From contig JAJRZS010000012.1 in NCBI GenBank assembly GCA_024275135.1, forward strand, positions 1-60,692: a stretch of DNA of 60,692 nucleotides, read 5' to 3'. Positions 34,129-43,148 of the stretch are shown in pieces. This stretch comes from Planctomycetota bacterium (GTDB taxonomy: Bacteria > Planctomycetota > UBA1135). The notes beneath the pieces were generated by a model, which did not search any database, had not been told where the DNA came from, and saw nothing but the letters and a program-made list of their open reading frames with translations. The translations under genes and the position numbers were made by a program. The stretch's first letter is position 1, and every line of letters begins with the position of its first letter.

Positions 34129-35259
34129 CTAGTCGGCCAAGGAGGCCCGGCGTTCCAACATTTGCGACAAAAGCTCGGGCTGTTCCACGTCAAAGTTGGC
34201 AGCGAAATTGCGCCGGCGGTCACTATGCGCGTAGAGGGGGTCGTAGTAACGCTCGAGCAACACCTCCGCGACCTCGGCCGCCCGCCCCTCTTCCAGCCAC
34301 GCCTGCAATTGACCAACCCAGCGCGGGCCAATCCGGCCTTCTAAAAAGGGTAAGCGCTGGCCAATGGCGTCAATCGCGCCCGGAGATTGCAGATAATCCT
34401 CCAGCAAATTCTGCACCCGCCTCGCAGTTGAAGCCTGAAGACACCACTGCTCCCCCTCCTCCATGGCCTGAAACAGGGTGGCGGGCAGAATGATGTCGCC
34501 CACCTTGCGGCTTTCCCCTTCCACAAACCACGGGCCCGGCCCCATTTCGCGCAGTCGGGCCAAAAGTCGGGACTCGAAAGCGGGTTGGCTCACTGGCTCT
34601 TTGCCGACGGCGCCCAAAACGGAAGAACGATGTTGGGCCAAACTTTCCAAGCACAACACCGAGCCAGGTTGCTTTTGTTCTAGCTGGCCCAAAATCTTGG
34701 TTTTGCCTACCCCAGTGGGGCCACGCAGCACGAGGAGCCGCGGCCAAGTCTGCTTCTCTAAGGTCTCGCGCACCCATTGTCGGTAGTTTTTATAGCCGCC
34801 TTCCAGCAACAAAACCGGTTCGCCCAAAGCCTGGAACAACGCCGCCACCGACCGCGAGCGCATGCCCCCACGCCAGCAGTACAAAGCCACCGACGGAACG
34901 GGCGCGGACCCTGGCTGGAATGTTTGAAGCTCCACAGCTCGGCTACCAAGGGTCAATTGTTGGCAGACCTCGGCGAAACACCGTTGCCAAAGACCGGATT
35001 CCACCTCGCGCCCCAAAATCCGTTGCAAAATCTGCGCCATCCGTTTCTCGGCCATGCTTAATCCTTGAGCATAGGCTTGAGCAGGAGAGTTTTGGTGATA
35101 GAGCGTGCCAATCATGGCGCGTTGGGTGTCATCAAAAAGAGGAACGGAGACGGCGCCGGGAATGTGATCGCGAGCAAATTCGGCCGGACTCCGCAAATCC
35201 ACCCAGCGCAGAGGCGGAAGCGCTTGAGCTAGACCGTAAGGAAGAGCAGGAATCTGCAT
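34129..35259 (-). CDS. mnmH: tRNA 2-selenouridine synthase MnmH (SelU)
   Basis: Replaces sulfur by selenium (via geranylated intermediates) in the wobble uridine of certain tRNAs. It has an N-terminal rhodanese domain (about 1-130) with the active cysteine in LYCWRGGMRSRSVA. A P-loop domain follows, with LRGPTGVGKTKIL and a later YYDPLYAHSDRRR element. The frame is open to 35409; I choose the ATG at 35259 (MQIPALPYGL, 376 residues), which gives the normal N-terminus. Presence of this gene predicts a selenophosphate synthetase (selD) elsewhere. It starts 45 bp from, and divergent to, the transaldolase. Confidence 0.93.
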   Translation of the reverse strand: MQIPALPYGLAQALPPLRWVDLRSPAEFARDHIPGAVSVPLFDDTQRAMIGTLYHQNSPAQAYAQGLSMAEKRMAQILQRILGREVESGLWQRCFAEVCQQLTLGSRAVELQTFQPGSAPVPSVALYCWRGGMRSRSVAALFQALGEPVLLLEGGYKNYRQWVRETLEKQTWPRLLVLRGPTGVGKTKILGQLEQKQPGSVLCLESLAQHRSSVLGAVGKEPVSQPAFESRLLARLREMGPGPWFVEGESRKVGDIILPATLFQAMEEGEQWCLQASTARRVQNLLEDYLQSPGAIDAIGQRLPFLEGRIGPRWVGQLQAWLEEGRAAEVAEVLLERYYDPLYAHSDRRRNFAANFDVEQPELLSQMLERRASLAD

Positions 35260-35304
35260 GGGAGGGAAGCCGTAGAGGCAGGCGAATCGTATCCTAGGGC
35301 GCCT

Positions 35305-36558
35305 ATGAGCGAAGCCCCTCCCCTTGCCTCTTCCGAATTTGCCCGTGTCATCCTCGATGGTGTTGAAGAACCCCCTCTTCAAGGAGAGCCCAATCCCCTG
35401 TGGCAGCAACTCTCCGCCACCGGCACTGACTTGTGGCTAGACACTGGCGACATGGATCAAGCCGCCGGCCTTTGGAATCCCAACTTCCAGGCTCTCACCA
35501 CCAACAACTCTTTGTTGAATAAGGAAATCCAAAAAGGCCTCTACGACCAATGGATTCCTGTCGCCGCCGCTGCCGCTAAAGCCGACCGTCCGGGTTTATC
35601 GGAGCAGGATTTAATCCTGGAAATTGCTTTTGCTCTTAACGCCCGCCATGGCCTGCGTTTGGTGCAACGCTTCGGCGCCCGCGTGTCGGTCGAACTCCAC
35701 ACCGACCTTGCTCACGATGTTTCCCGCTCGGTGGAATATGGCAAGCGCTATGCTGCCTTGTGCGAGCAGTTCATCGTCAAAATCCCGCTTACCCCTTCTG
35801 GCCTGGTCGCCGCCCGCCTGCTTGAAGAAGACGGCATTCCCGTGAACTTCACCCTTGGTTTTAGCGCCCGGGAAAATTACCTCATTACTGCTGTGGCGCG
35901 CCCGCACTGGGTCAATGTTTTCCTCGGCCGCTTGAACGCCTATGCCGCAGACGAAGGGCTTTGCGATGGCCGCTGGGTTGGCGAACGCACCACCCTCGCC
36001 TCGCAAGCTGCGGTACGGGAACTTCGCGATCGCCTGGGCGTGCCCACCCGCCAAATTGCTGCCAGCATGCGCGGTGGCGAACAGGTGGAAACCCTAGCCG
36101 GGCTCGACGTGTACACCATGCCAGTTGCGGTAGCGCAAGCGTATTTGGATGCAGCTCCAGACTCCGTGAGCGACCGCACCAGCGAAGACTACTGTCCTGT
36201 TTGGGGCGAAGAAGTTGCCACCCGCTTGGAGGGCATGGAAGATTTATGGCGCATTGCCCCGGAGTTTCAACAGGTTTGCGATCAGCTGGGAGCTTTGCCT
36301 GTTTCCGATTTAAGTCCTGAGGTGATTGAAAACACGCTGCACCAAGCTGGTTGTGGCAGTGTTTTCCCACGCTTGAGTGAAGAGCAAACCCAACGCCTCA
36401 TCGCAGAGGGCAAAGCACCTAAACGCGATACTTGGCTTGCCGACATTGCACGGGGCTATGCCGGTTTAGATGGTTTGTTTACTTTGGCCGGGCTTTATGC
36501 TTTCGCCAAAGACCAAGCCTCCCTCGATGAGCGCATTCGCCAGCAACTCCAAAACTAA
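35305..36558 (+). CDS. tal: Transaldolase-family protein
   Basis: A TIM-barrel protein of 417 residues. The Schiff-base lysine lies in QFIVKIPLTPSGLVAARLLEEDG (about 153-175), followed by the family's substrate-binding VNFTLGFSARENYLITAVARP and VNVFLGRLNAY. LTTNNSLLNKEIQKG near residue 73 is the transaldolase N-terminal Asn/Asp segment. In the pentose phosphate pathway the enzyme moves dihydroxyacetone between sugars. The last 90 residues are extra compared with short transaldolases, and some long relatives act on other sugar phosphates, so activity is likely but not certain. TATCCT at 35290-35295 may be its -10, which would make the mRNA nearly leaderless. Confidence 0.82.
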   Translation: MSEAPPLASSEFARVILDGVEEPPLQGEPNPLWQQLSATGTDLWLDTGDMDQAAGLWNPNFQALTTNNSLLNKEIQKGLYDQWIPVAAAAAKADRPGLSEQDLILEIAFALNARHGLRLVQRFGARVSVELHTDLAHDVSRSVEYGKRYAALCEQFIVKIPLTPSGLVAARLLEEDGIPVNFTLGFSARENYLITAVARPHWVNVFLGRLNAYAADEGLCDGRWVGERTTLASQAAVRELRDRLGVPTRQIAASMRGGEQVETLAGLDVYTMPVAVAQAYLDAAPDSVSDRTSEDYCPVWGEEVATRLEGMEDLWRIAPEFQQVCDQLGALPVSDLSPEVIENTLHQAGCGSVFPRLSEEQTQRLIAEGKAPKRDTWLADIARGYAGLDGLFTLAGLYAFAKDQASLDERIRQQLQN

Positions 36559-36559
36559 C

Positions 36560-38248
36560 ATGCAACCTCTCCTTGAATGTGTTCCCAACTTCAGTGAGGG
36601 TCGGAACATGGATGTCATCCGTCAAATCACGGATGCCATCGAGTTGGTGTCCGGCGTCACCTTGTTGGACGTGGATCCCGGAGCCGCAACCAACCGCACG
36701 GTGGTTACCTTTGTCGGTGCTCCCGACTCCGTCTTGGACGCAGCCGTTCTCGCTGCCCAAGTTTCGGCCAAGCTGATTGACATGCGCAATCACCAAGGGG
36801 AGCATCCGCGCTTTGGCGCTATGGATGTATGTCCCTTGGTGCCCATCGCCAACATTTCCATGGAGCAAACTGTGGAGTATGCGCGCCAACTTGCCAAGCG
36901 CTTGGGAGAAGAGGCTGGGCTTACCGTTTATTGTTATGAAAATGCGGCCTTCCAAGAAGGGCGACGCAACCTTGCTGCGGTCCGCGACGGAGAATATGAA
37001 GGGCTGAAAGACCGCCTCGCCAACCCAGCCTGGGCGCCCGATTTTGGGCCCAGCACTTTTCAAGCTCGCACCGGGGCCACGGCCGTTAGTGCGCGGGATT
37101 TTCTTGTTGCCTACAACGTCAACCTCAACACCACCAGTTCCCGCCGCGCCAATGCGATTGCCTTCGACGTGCGCGAAAAGGGTCGAATTTTGCGGAAGCC
37201 AGATCCACTCACCGGGGAAATTGTGCGCGACGAAGATGGCAATCCCGTTTGGCAAGCGGGCAGCTTGCGGTGCGTGAAGGGCATTGGCTGGTTCATCGAG
37301 GAATTTGGAATTTGCCAAGTATCCATGAACCTCACCAACATTTCCGTCACCCCGGTGCATGTTGCTTTTGATGAAGTTTGCGCCAAAGCCCAAGCCCGCG
37401 GCATTCGTGTTACCGGGTCGGAACTTGTTGGCCTCATACCTTTGCAAGCCATGCTCGATGCTGGGCGGTGGTACCTTCACAAGCAACAACGCTCTACTGG
37501 GGTCAGCGATGCTGAACTTATTAAAATCGCGGTGAAATCGATGGGGTTGGATGAGCTTTATCCTTTTAAGCCCGAAGAAAAAATCATCGAGTATGTGTTG
37601 GCAGCCAAGAACCCGCAGCGCCATTTGGTGGATTTGAGTTTGCGTGGTTTTGTGGAAGAAACGGCTGCCGAAAGCCCGGCTCCTGGGGGTGGTTCCGTCG
37701 CCGCAACTTTGGGTGCCCTCGGCGCTGCGCTTGGCTCCATGGTGGCGAATCTCAGTGCACACAAACGGGGTTGGGACGCGCGGTGGGAGGAGTTTTCCAA
37801 CTGGGCGGAGAAAGGGAAACAGCATCAAGCGGAACTGCTCCACCTCATCGATCAAGATACCGAAGCCTTCAACGCAATTATGGCCAGTTGGCGCTTGCCA
37901 GCGGCGACCGAAGAAGAGAAAAAGGCGAAGGAGCAAGCCATCCAGGAAGCGGTCTTACAAGCCATTGCCGTTCCCTTCCGCATCATGGAAGTGGCCTTGG
38001 CTTCCATGGAAGTCTCCCTGGCCATGGCCAAGGAAGGCATACCCGCGTCCATTTCCGACGCGGGTGTCGCTGCGCTTTGTGCCCGCGCTGCCGTACGTGG
38101 TGCTTATCTCAATGTCTGCATCAACAGTGCCGATTTAGCCGACGAGGCCAAACGTCAGGAGTTTTTGGCCGAGGGCAAAAACCTGGAAAAACGCGCTAAA
38201 AGTGCCGAGCAGGAGGTTTTATCCTTGGTTGGCGCAAGTTTTTCGTAA
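36560..38248 (+). CDS. ftcD: Bifunctional glutamate formimidoyltransferase / formimidotetrahydrofolate cyclodeaminase
   Basis: One 562-residue protein with two domains. The formimidoyltransferase domain (about 1-330) starts MQPLLECVPNFSEGRNMDVI and includes NHQGEHPRFGAMDVCPLVPI (catalytic His) and NLNTTSSRRANAIAFDVREK. The cyclodeaminase domain (about 355-562) contains ESPAPGGGSVAATLGALGAALGSMVANLS and ISDAGVAALCARAAVRGAYLNVCIN. It ends histidine degradation by moving the formimino group to tetrahydrofolate and releasing ammonia. No hut genes are next to it. The ATG is 1 bp after the transaldolase stop, so the pair is cotranscribed. Confidence 0.95.
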   Translation: MQPLLECVPNFSEGRNMDVIRQITDAIELVSGVTLLDVDPGAATNRTVVTFVGAPDSVLDAAVLAAQVSAKLIDMRNHQGEHPRFGAMDVCPLVPIANISMEQTVEYARQLAKRLGEEAGLTVYCYENAAFQEGRRNLAAVRDGEYEGLKDRLANPAWAPDFGPSTFQARTGATAVSARDFLVAYNVNLNTTSSRRANAIAFDVREKGRILRKPDPLTGEIVRDEDGNPVWQAGSLRCVKGIGWFIEEFGICQVSMNLTNISVTPVHVAFDEVCAKAQARGIRVTGSELVGLIPLQAMLDAGRWYLHKQQRSTGVSDAELIKIAVKSMGLDELYPFKPEEKIIEYVLAAKNPQRHLVDLSLRGFVEETAAESPAPGGGSVAATLGALGAALGSMVANLSAHKRGWDARWEEFSNWAEKGKQHQAELLHLIDQDTEAFNAIMASWRLPAATEEEKKAKEQAIQEAVLQAIAVPFRIMEVALASMEVSLAMAKEGIPASISDAGVAALCARAAVRGAYLNVCINSADLADEAKRQEFLAEGKNLEKRAKSAEQEVLSLVGASFS

Positions 38249-38278
38249 CGGAACGTCGTTCTGCGGCTATTTTTCTAT

Positions 38279-38947
38279 GTGGCCTCTCCTTTTCAAGCAA
38301 CCGAAACTTCTCTCGACCTAGAAGAAGTTGCCAATGCGATTACGCATGGGGTGGGGCTGGTCTTTAGTCTGATTGCTGCTCCCTTTTTGGTGCTCACGGC
38401 CACAGCCCGCGGCGACGGGTTGGCTGTGCTTGGCTTTGGTGTTTTTGCTCTGTCCCTGGTTTTGCTCTACGGTGCTTCCACGCTTTATCACCTTGAGCGG
38501 CGCCCACGCCGAAAGCACTGGATGCGCATCTTGGATCATGCTTGCATCTTTTTACTCATTGCAGGTAGCTACACTCCCTTCGCCCTGGTCACTTTGCGCG
38601 GTCCTTGGGGTTGGGGATTTTTAATTGCTGCCTGGAGCTTGGCCTTCCTCGGCATCTTGTTCAAAGTGTTTTTCATTGGCCGCTTTCCCATGCTGTCCAA
38701 CCTGCTGTATCTGGGAATGGGGTGGATGGCTGTGGTTGGGTGGAAACCGATGATGGAAAACCTAGCCACTGGCGGTTTTGACTGGGTGCTGATTGGTGGT
38801 TTGTTTTACACCTTAGGTGTTGCCTTCTTCATTTTTGATGAAAAAGTGCGCTTCTTTCACGCCGTCTGGCATCTCTTCGTCCTTGCAGGCAGCGTGGCTC
38901 ATGTCGTCGCGGTTTATCAATTTGTCCTACCTCCAAATGGTATTTAG
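38279..38947 (+). CDS. Hemolysin III / YqfA-family membrane protein (PAQR-like)
   Basis: A 222-residue protein with seven hydrophobic segments. Visible PAQR-type residues are EEVANAITHGVG, LYGASTLYHL, the conserved RILDHACIFLLIAGSYTPF, and FHAVWHLFVLAGSVAHVVAVY near the C-terminus; the histidines and aspartate form the putative metal site. Some bacterial members affect membrane lipid homeostasis, but the role is not clear here. The start is GTG at 38279, 30 bp after ftcD. Confidence 0.9.
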   Translation: MASPFQATETSLDLEEVANAITHGVGLVFSLIAAPFLVLTATARGDGLAVLGFGVFALSLVLLYGASTLYHLERRPRRKHWMRILDHACIFLLIAGSYTPFALVTLRGPWGWGFLIAAWSLAFLGILFKVFFIGRFPMLSNLLYLGMGWMAVVGWKPMMENLATGGFDWVLIGGLFYTLGVAFFIFDEKVRFFHAVWHLFVLAGSVAHVVAVYQFVLPPNGI

Positions 38948-39104
38948 TTAAGCAGTCCATGGAGCAAAGTCCCCCAAGCAGAGGAAACCAAAATCTTTTT
39001 GGGTTGGAGGGTCTGCTTGTCCACAAGAAATTCTACTTCTGAATCATGCCAGGAAGAAATTCCCACGGATGGGTGGAGTAGTTTGCATGCCAGCAAAGTT
39101 TAGG

Positions 39105-39335
39105 CTATTTGAGATCCGTCATGCGTACGCGGCCCGTGCGAATACCCCAAACGATTTTCACCACCGCATAGACAAAATAGATTCCTGCCGGAATCAAGCT
39201 TGTGGTGGAAGCCATATCTTCTGCTCCAAACAAGGTCCGAAGAAGGAAACTCAGACCAAAAACTAGAGAGACTTCGCCAATGAGAGTAAAGAGCCATAAT
39301 TTTTTCTCTACGTTTGGGGGAATTGCTTTCAGCAT
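39105..39335 (-). CDS. Small two-helix membrane protein
   Basis: Unrecognised 76-residue protein starting at the ATG at 39335 (MLKAIPPNVEKKLWLF). It has two hydrophobic helices, FTLIGEVSLVFGLSFLLRTLF and TSLIPAGIYFVYAVVKIVWGI, and a basic C-terminus GIRTGRVRMTDLK. The start overlaps the end of the preceding small ORF by 7 bp. The unannotated 38948-39104 segment downstream contains no ORF or terminator I can defend. Confidence 0.55.
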   Translation of the reverse strand: MLKAIPPNVEKKLWLFTLIGEVSLVFGLSFLLRTLFGAEDMASTTSLIPAGIYFVYAVVKIVWGIRTGRVRMTDLK

Positions 39336-39562
39336 GCCTCTTCCTCCTCGGCTGCGTCCATAACATCCTCGATAATTTGGATTTTCTTTGCCCGCAACAA
39401 CAAAAATGTAACCGTGATGCAGGCCAAAACCACGCAGGTGAACCAGCCAACGCACCAGGGTATCGGGCTACTCCAAATTAAGAAGAAGCTCTGTTGATTT
39501 CCGGCGAGGGGAAGTCGTGGCTTGTGGAAAAAGCAAACATTGGGCAAAAAGATACAGAGCAA
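39329..39562 (-). CDS. Small single-helix membrane ORF, start uncertain
   Basis: The frame holds VGWFTCVVLACITVTFLLLRAKK, a single transmembrane helix, then an acidic tail IIEDVMDAAEEEEAC. The only conventional start is a TTG at 39562, deep inside the upstream ORF; the more natural beginning would be near 39470, where no standard start codon exists. It may therefore use a rare start or be joined to the upstream ORF by a frameshift. Unknown function. Confidence 0.35.
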   Translation of the reverse strand: MLCIFLPNVCFFHKPRLPLAGNQQSFFLIWSSPIPWCVGWFTCVVLACITVTFLLLRAKKIQIIEDVMDAAEEEEAC

Positions 39563-39773
39563 AAGTTCCTAAAAGAACACCACCCAAAACAAGAAGTGGT
39601 GAAAGAGAATAATCCATTGTTTTCGGCAGCTGAACGAAAAACAGGGCGGCCGCGGCAGCCAAAACAATAAGGCGTTTTCGTTGGCGCAACGGAACTAGAT
39701 CCTTCACTGTTCTCAATAGCATCTGGATGTATTTTCTGGGACCAAGAATCAAAAATAAAGGTAGCGGTGCCAT
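39468..39773 (-). CDS. Small membrane protein with two to three helices
   Basis: A 101-residue unrecognised protein (MAPLPLFLILGPRKYIQM start, ATG at 39773). It has hydrophobic stretches RLIVLAAAAALFFVQL and LSPLLVLGGVLLGTFALYLFAQCLLF. It is the first of three tightly packed small membrane ORFs. Upstream, 39774-40009 has no gene. The cluster's GC content is lower than that of its neighbours. Confidence 0.5.
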   Translation of the reverse strand: MAPLPLFLILGPRKYIQMLLRTVKDLVPLRQRKRLIVLAAAAALFFVQLPKTMDYSLSPLLVLGGVLLGTFALYLFAQCLLFPQATTSPRRKSTELLLNLE

Positions 39774-40009
39774 CAAGGCATAAAACAAAAACGGATTTTC
39801 CCCATGGAGCGATTCATAATAAGGACCTACAAATCAACTCCACACGACTACACCAGCCATGCACAAGGTGACAAGCAAAAATTTGCTGCTGTCTGCATTC
39901 ATCTCAAATCTCCTTCTTTACCAAGCTCTTGACGGCTTTTATACACCCACGAAGGCCCCCAGGCAGCCCCAGCTCCCGGACTACACAGAGTTGCAATCTT
40001 TGCGCTTGT

Positions 40010-40375
40010 TCAGCCGACTAGCTCGTTCACCTTATCGAGCATTTCTCGCGGCGAAAACGGCTTCATAAAGATGGCTTCGGCACCAAAGGTCGAGGCCATG
40101 CGCAGATAATTTTCCGTGCGATCCTTGCCACCACCCGACATCGCAATCAGATGCAAGTCGGGGTGTTTTTGTTTGGCCTGCAAGATGCATTCCAATCCCT
40201 CTTGGTTCGGCATCACGATATCGGTAACCATAAGGTCAAAGGTCTCGGCATCGAGGATTTTAGAAGCCTCAAGACCGTCTTTGGCCAGAGCCACCTCATG
40301 TCCTACCATTTGCAGGAGTTTTTGGAGGGTCACCCGGATTTCCGAGTCGTCGTCTGCGATGAGTATGCGAGCCAT
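40010..40375 (-). CDS. Stand-alone CheY-like response regulator receiver
   Basis: A 121-residue single receiver domain. It shows the acidic pair IADDD (8-10), phosphoacceptor Asp52 in LMVTDIVMP, Ser/Thr in LIAMSGG and Lys in IFMKPFSP. There is no output domain, so it probably relays phosphate or acts by protein contact. It is divergent from the hybrid kinase at 40499 with a 123-bp shared promoter region. In the phc operon of Ralstonia a receiver protein (PhcQ) accompanies the kinase pair; I infer an analogous position. Confidence 0.93.
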   Translation of the reverse strand: MARILIADDDSEIRVTLQKLLQMVGHEVALAKDGLEASKILDAETFDLMVTDIVMPNQEGLECILQAKQKHPDLHLIAMSGGGKDRTENYLRMASTFGAEAIFMKPFSPREMLDKVNELVG

Positions 40376-40498
40376 AGCTCTATTGCTATCGGCCTATCCC
40401 CGCCCACACTAAAGCCCATTTCTCAAGCTATTGCGCCAAAGTGGCCGAAAAGGGGGGGACGAGCCTGCAGCCTCTGCTGTCAGGCCGTTCGTCCATCC

Positions 40499-43120
40499 AT
40501 GGAAACCACGGACCCCGAAACAAAGGAAACCCCTCCCCTCGCGGAAGATCCTCCCCAAAACTTTGAGGAACTCTTCCAGCAAGAGGGACGAGACATGCTG
40601 ACCAAGCGCCTGCGCCTGGGTCTCGGGGTGGGGGTTTTTCTCTATATTGCCTTTGCCGTACTGGACTACATCATGGTACCGAGCGGGATGTTTTGGACAT
40701 TCCTCCGCATCCGCTTAGCCTCCTCCATCCTGCCCCTAAGCACGATTCCGCTTACCTACACAGCTTGGGGTAAGAAGCATATTCGGCCCATCTCGGTAGT
40801 CATCATGTATATCGGCGCCGCCAGCATAGTTTACATGACCCGCCTCTTAGGTGGTTTTGAAAGCGACTATTTTATGGGCATCATGTTGGCCTCCTTTTTG
40901 GTGGGCTTGTTCTTTCCGTGGGGCATGTCCATTACCGCAGGCTTCAGCATTGCTGTTCTCGCCACTTACATCATTGCCAACCTTGGAGTTGGAGCCGCAA
41001 CCTTCAGCACCGCCTTACTCCCTGTGTTTTTCCTCAGCGGCACCTTCGTCCTTACTTGTTGGGCTTCGCACGCTATCGAAAAATCAAGACGAGAAGGCCT
41101 GTCGATGCGCATGCAGTTGGAGGTCGCGAATGAAAGCCTAAAAGAACTCGACAAAGCAAAAACGGGATTCTTTGCCAATGTCAGTCACGAATTGCGCACA
41201 CCTTTGATGTTGATTTTGGGGCCATTGGAGTCCATCTTGCGGGGAGAAGCCGGCGATCCCACACCGCTTTTGAAAGCAATGAACGCCAACGCCCATCGCT
41301 TGCTGCGACAGGTAAATATGATTTTGAACTTCTCCAAAATCGAAGCCGGGCGTCAAGATTGCAACCGAGAGTTGGGCCAAGTCGGCGAGGTGTTGGATTT
41401 GCTAGTAACAGGTGCCACTCCCTATGCCGCCCAACGTGGCATCACCTTGAAGGGCGAAGGCTTTGATACCCTTCCTGAAATTCCCCACGACCCCGAGCAA
41501 ATCGAAACCTCAGTAGCCAACCTTCTGTCCAACGCGATGAAATTCACCCCGGATGGTGGTTCGGTCACCGTGCGCGCCGGCGCCGACGAGGAAAAGATTT
41601 GGATTGAAGTCGAAGACACAGGTTGTGGCATCCCGAAAAAGGATGTGGACAAAGTGTTCGACCGCTTCCACCAGGTCGACGGCGGCAAAGGCGGAAAAAT
41701 CCAAGGTACTGGATTGGGTTTGGCCCTTTCCAAAGAGTTGGTGGAGTTGCATGGTGGCAACATGACCGTACGCAGCGAGTTGGGGCAAGGCACCACCTTC
41801 CGCATCGAACTGCCAACCCTCGAAACCAGTGATTGGGAAGGTTCGGCCGCACAAAACCCGAACACCGAGAAGAAAGAGGTGCAAACCGTTTCGCGCCTCA
41901 ACTCCGATGCCACCAAGTTTGCCGACATCAACACCCCTTCCCTAAACAAAGAGCAGGCCGACACCATGTCTATGGCCGACAAAGATGCTCCTTTGCTTTT
42001 GGTGGTGGAAGATAACCCAGACATGCGCGCCTTTGTTTCCACCTCCCTCGCTCGCCGCTACCGGGTGGCCACAGCCGAGAACGGCAAAGTTGGTTTGGAA
42101 ATGGCGCGCAAGGTACGCCCCGACATGATTGTGTCGGATGTACAAATGCCCATCATGGATGGTTTTGAAATGGTGGCGGAGCTGCGCAAAGACAAGAGCT
42201 TCGACAAAACTCCCATCATTATGCTGACGGCGAAGACGGGGTCCGATGCCGTGGTGAAAGGCCTGAAGCTTGGCGCTGTGGATTACATCAACAAGCCCTT
42301 CAAGATGGTGGAAATCGAAGCGCGGATTGCTGCTCAGCTGCGCACCAAGGCGGTTGAGAAAACTTTGGATGAACGCGATAGCCGTCTCGTGGCGGTCGGC
42401 CAAATGACGGGCACTATCGCCCATGACATGCGTGGCCCACTCACGGCTATCTTTAACCGCATTGAGCTAGTGCGCATGGTTTCTGACATGGCTGGAAACC
42501 TGGACACCATCGATGATGACTTGGTTGCAATCGAAGACACCGTACGCCGCGTCAACAATATGATTCAAGAATTGCTGGAGTTCGTGCGCGGGAACAATGT
42601 GAAGTTGGATTTACAGAAAACCGAAATCGAACCCTTTGTCAACCGCTTGTGTGAAGACATGCAAACTTCTCTAAGCAACATGGGTATTGCTTTTGAGCAT
42701 GAGAAGATTGGCGATCTTTCCGCATCCGTGGAAATGGATCGCGACCGCATTGCCCGGGTAATCGAAAACTTGGTGAACAACGCCCGCGACGCCGTCGCCA
42801 ATATGGAAGAAAAACCGGATGGGAAAGTTTGGATACGTACGGAAGTGACCGAAGAGAGTTTGATTGTGCGCATTGCCGATAATGGCCCGGGTATTCCCGA
42901 CGCAGCCGCCAAGAAACTCTTCCAACCCTTTGCCACCGCTGGCAAGGCGAACGGCACGGGCCTCGGTCTGGCCATTGTCCGCAACTTGGTGACTGCCCAC
43001 GAAGGCCGCATCGAAGTTGACTTCCACCCACAAGAAGGTGGCGCTGCCTTCACCATGACTTTGCCCCTCAAACAAGGCATGAAGCGTGGGGACAAAAGCA
43101 ACAAGGTGGCTGCTGCCTAA
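40499..43120 (+). CDS. Membrane hybrid histidine kinase: 6TM - kinase - receiver - kinase (PhcS-PhcR-like fusion)
   Basis: The frame is open from 40151, but the first 116 codons run antisense to the response regulator, so I use the ATG at 40499 (METTDPETKE, 873 residues). About six transmembrane helices occupy 38-190. The first kinase has His230 in FFANVSHELRTPL, the N box NLLSNAMKFTPDGG and the G boxes DTGCGIP and GTGLGLALS. The receiver domain (about 498-610) has phosphoacceptor Asp547 (MIVSDVQMP). A second kinase has His642 in TGTIAHDMRGPLTAIFNR, N box NLVNNARDAVANM, then IADNGPGIP and GTGLGLAIV. In Ralstonia PhcS is a membrane kinase and PhcR a receiver-kinase, so this gene reads as the two in one chain. 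The methyltransferase at 43149-44678 is convergent. Confidence 0.92.
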   Translation: METTDPETKETPPLAEDPPQNFEELFQQEGRDMLTKRLRLGLGVGVFLYIAFAVLDYIMVPSGMFWTFLRIRLASSILPLSTIPLTYTAWGKKHIRPISVVIMYIGAASIVYMTRLLGGFESDYFMGIMLASFLVGLFFPWGMSITAGFSIAVLATYIIANLGVGAATFSTALLPVFFLSGTFVLTCWASHAIEKSRREGLSMRMQLEVANESLKELDKAKTGFFANVSHELRTPLMLILGPLESILRGEAGDPTPLLKAMNANAHRLLRQVNMILNFSKIEAGRQDCNRELGQVGEVLDLLVTGATPYAAQRGITLKGEGFDTLPEIPHDPEQIETSVANLLSNAMKFTPDGGSVTVRAGADEEKIWIEVEDTGCGIPKKDVDKVFDRFHQVDGGKGGKIQGTGLGLALSKELVELHGGNMTVRSELGQGTTFRIELPTLETSDWEGSAAQNPNTEKKEVQTVSRLNSDATKFADINTPSLNKEQADTMSMADKDAPLLLVVEDNPDMRAFVSTSLARRYRVATAENGKVGLEMARKVRPDMIVSDVQMPIMDGFEMVAELRKDKSFDKTPIIMLTAKTGSDAVVKGLKLGAVDYINKPFKMVEIEARIAAQLRTKAVEKTLDERDSRLVAVGQMTGTIAHDMRGPLTAIFNRIELVRMVSDMAGNLDTIDDDLVAIEDTVRRVNNMIQELLEFVRGNNVKLDLQKTEIEPFVNRLCEDMQTSLSNMGIAFEHEKIGDLSASVEMDRDRIARVIENLVNNARDAVANMEEKPDGKVWIRTEVTEESLIVRIADNGPGIPDAAAKKLFQPFATAGKANGTGLGLAIVRNLVTAHEGRIEVDFHPQEGGAAFTMTLPLKQGMKRGDKSNKVAAA

Positions 43121-43148
43121 GCAACAACCACCTTGATTTCTTAGGGCT

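Noticed and set aside
36479..37936. 485-codon open frame antisense to ftcD
   Set aside because: It mirrors a highly conserved coding region, has no domain motif and appears because of GC-biased codon positions in ftcD.
40151..40498. N-terminal extension of the hybrid kinase frame
   Set aside because: It is antisense to the response regulator, with no membrane or domain features; the ATG at 40499 gives a natural start.
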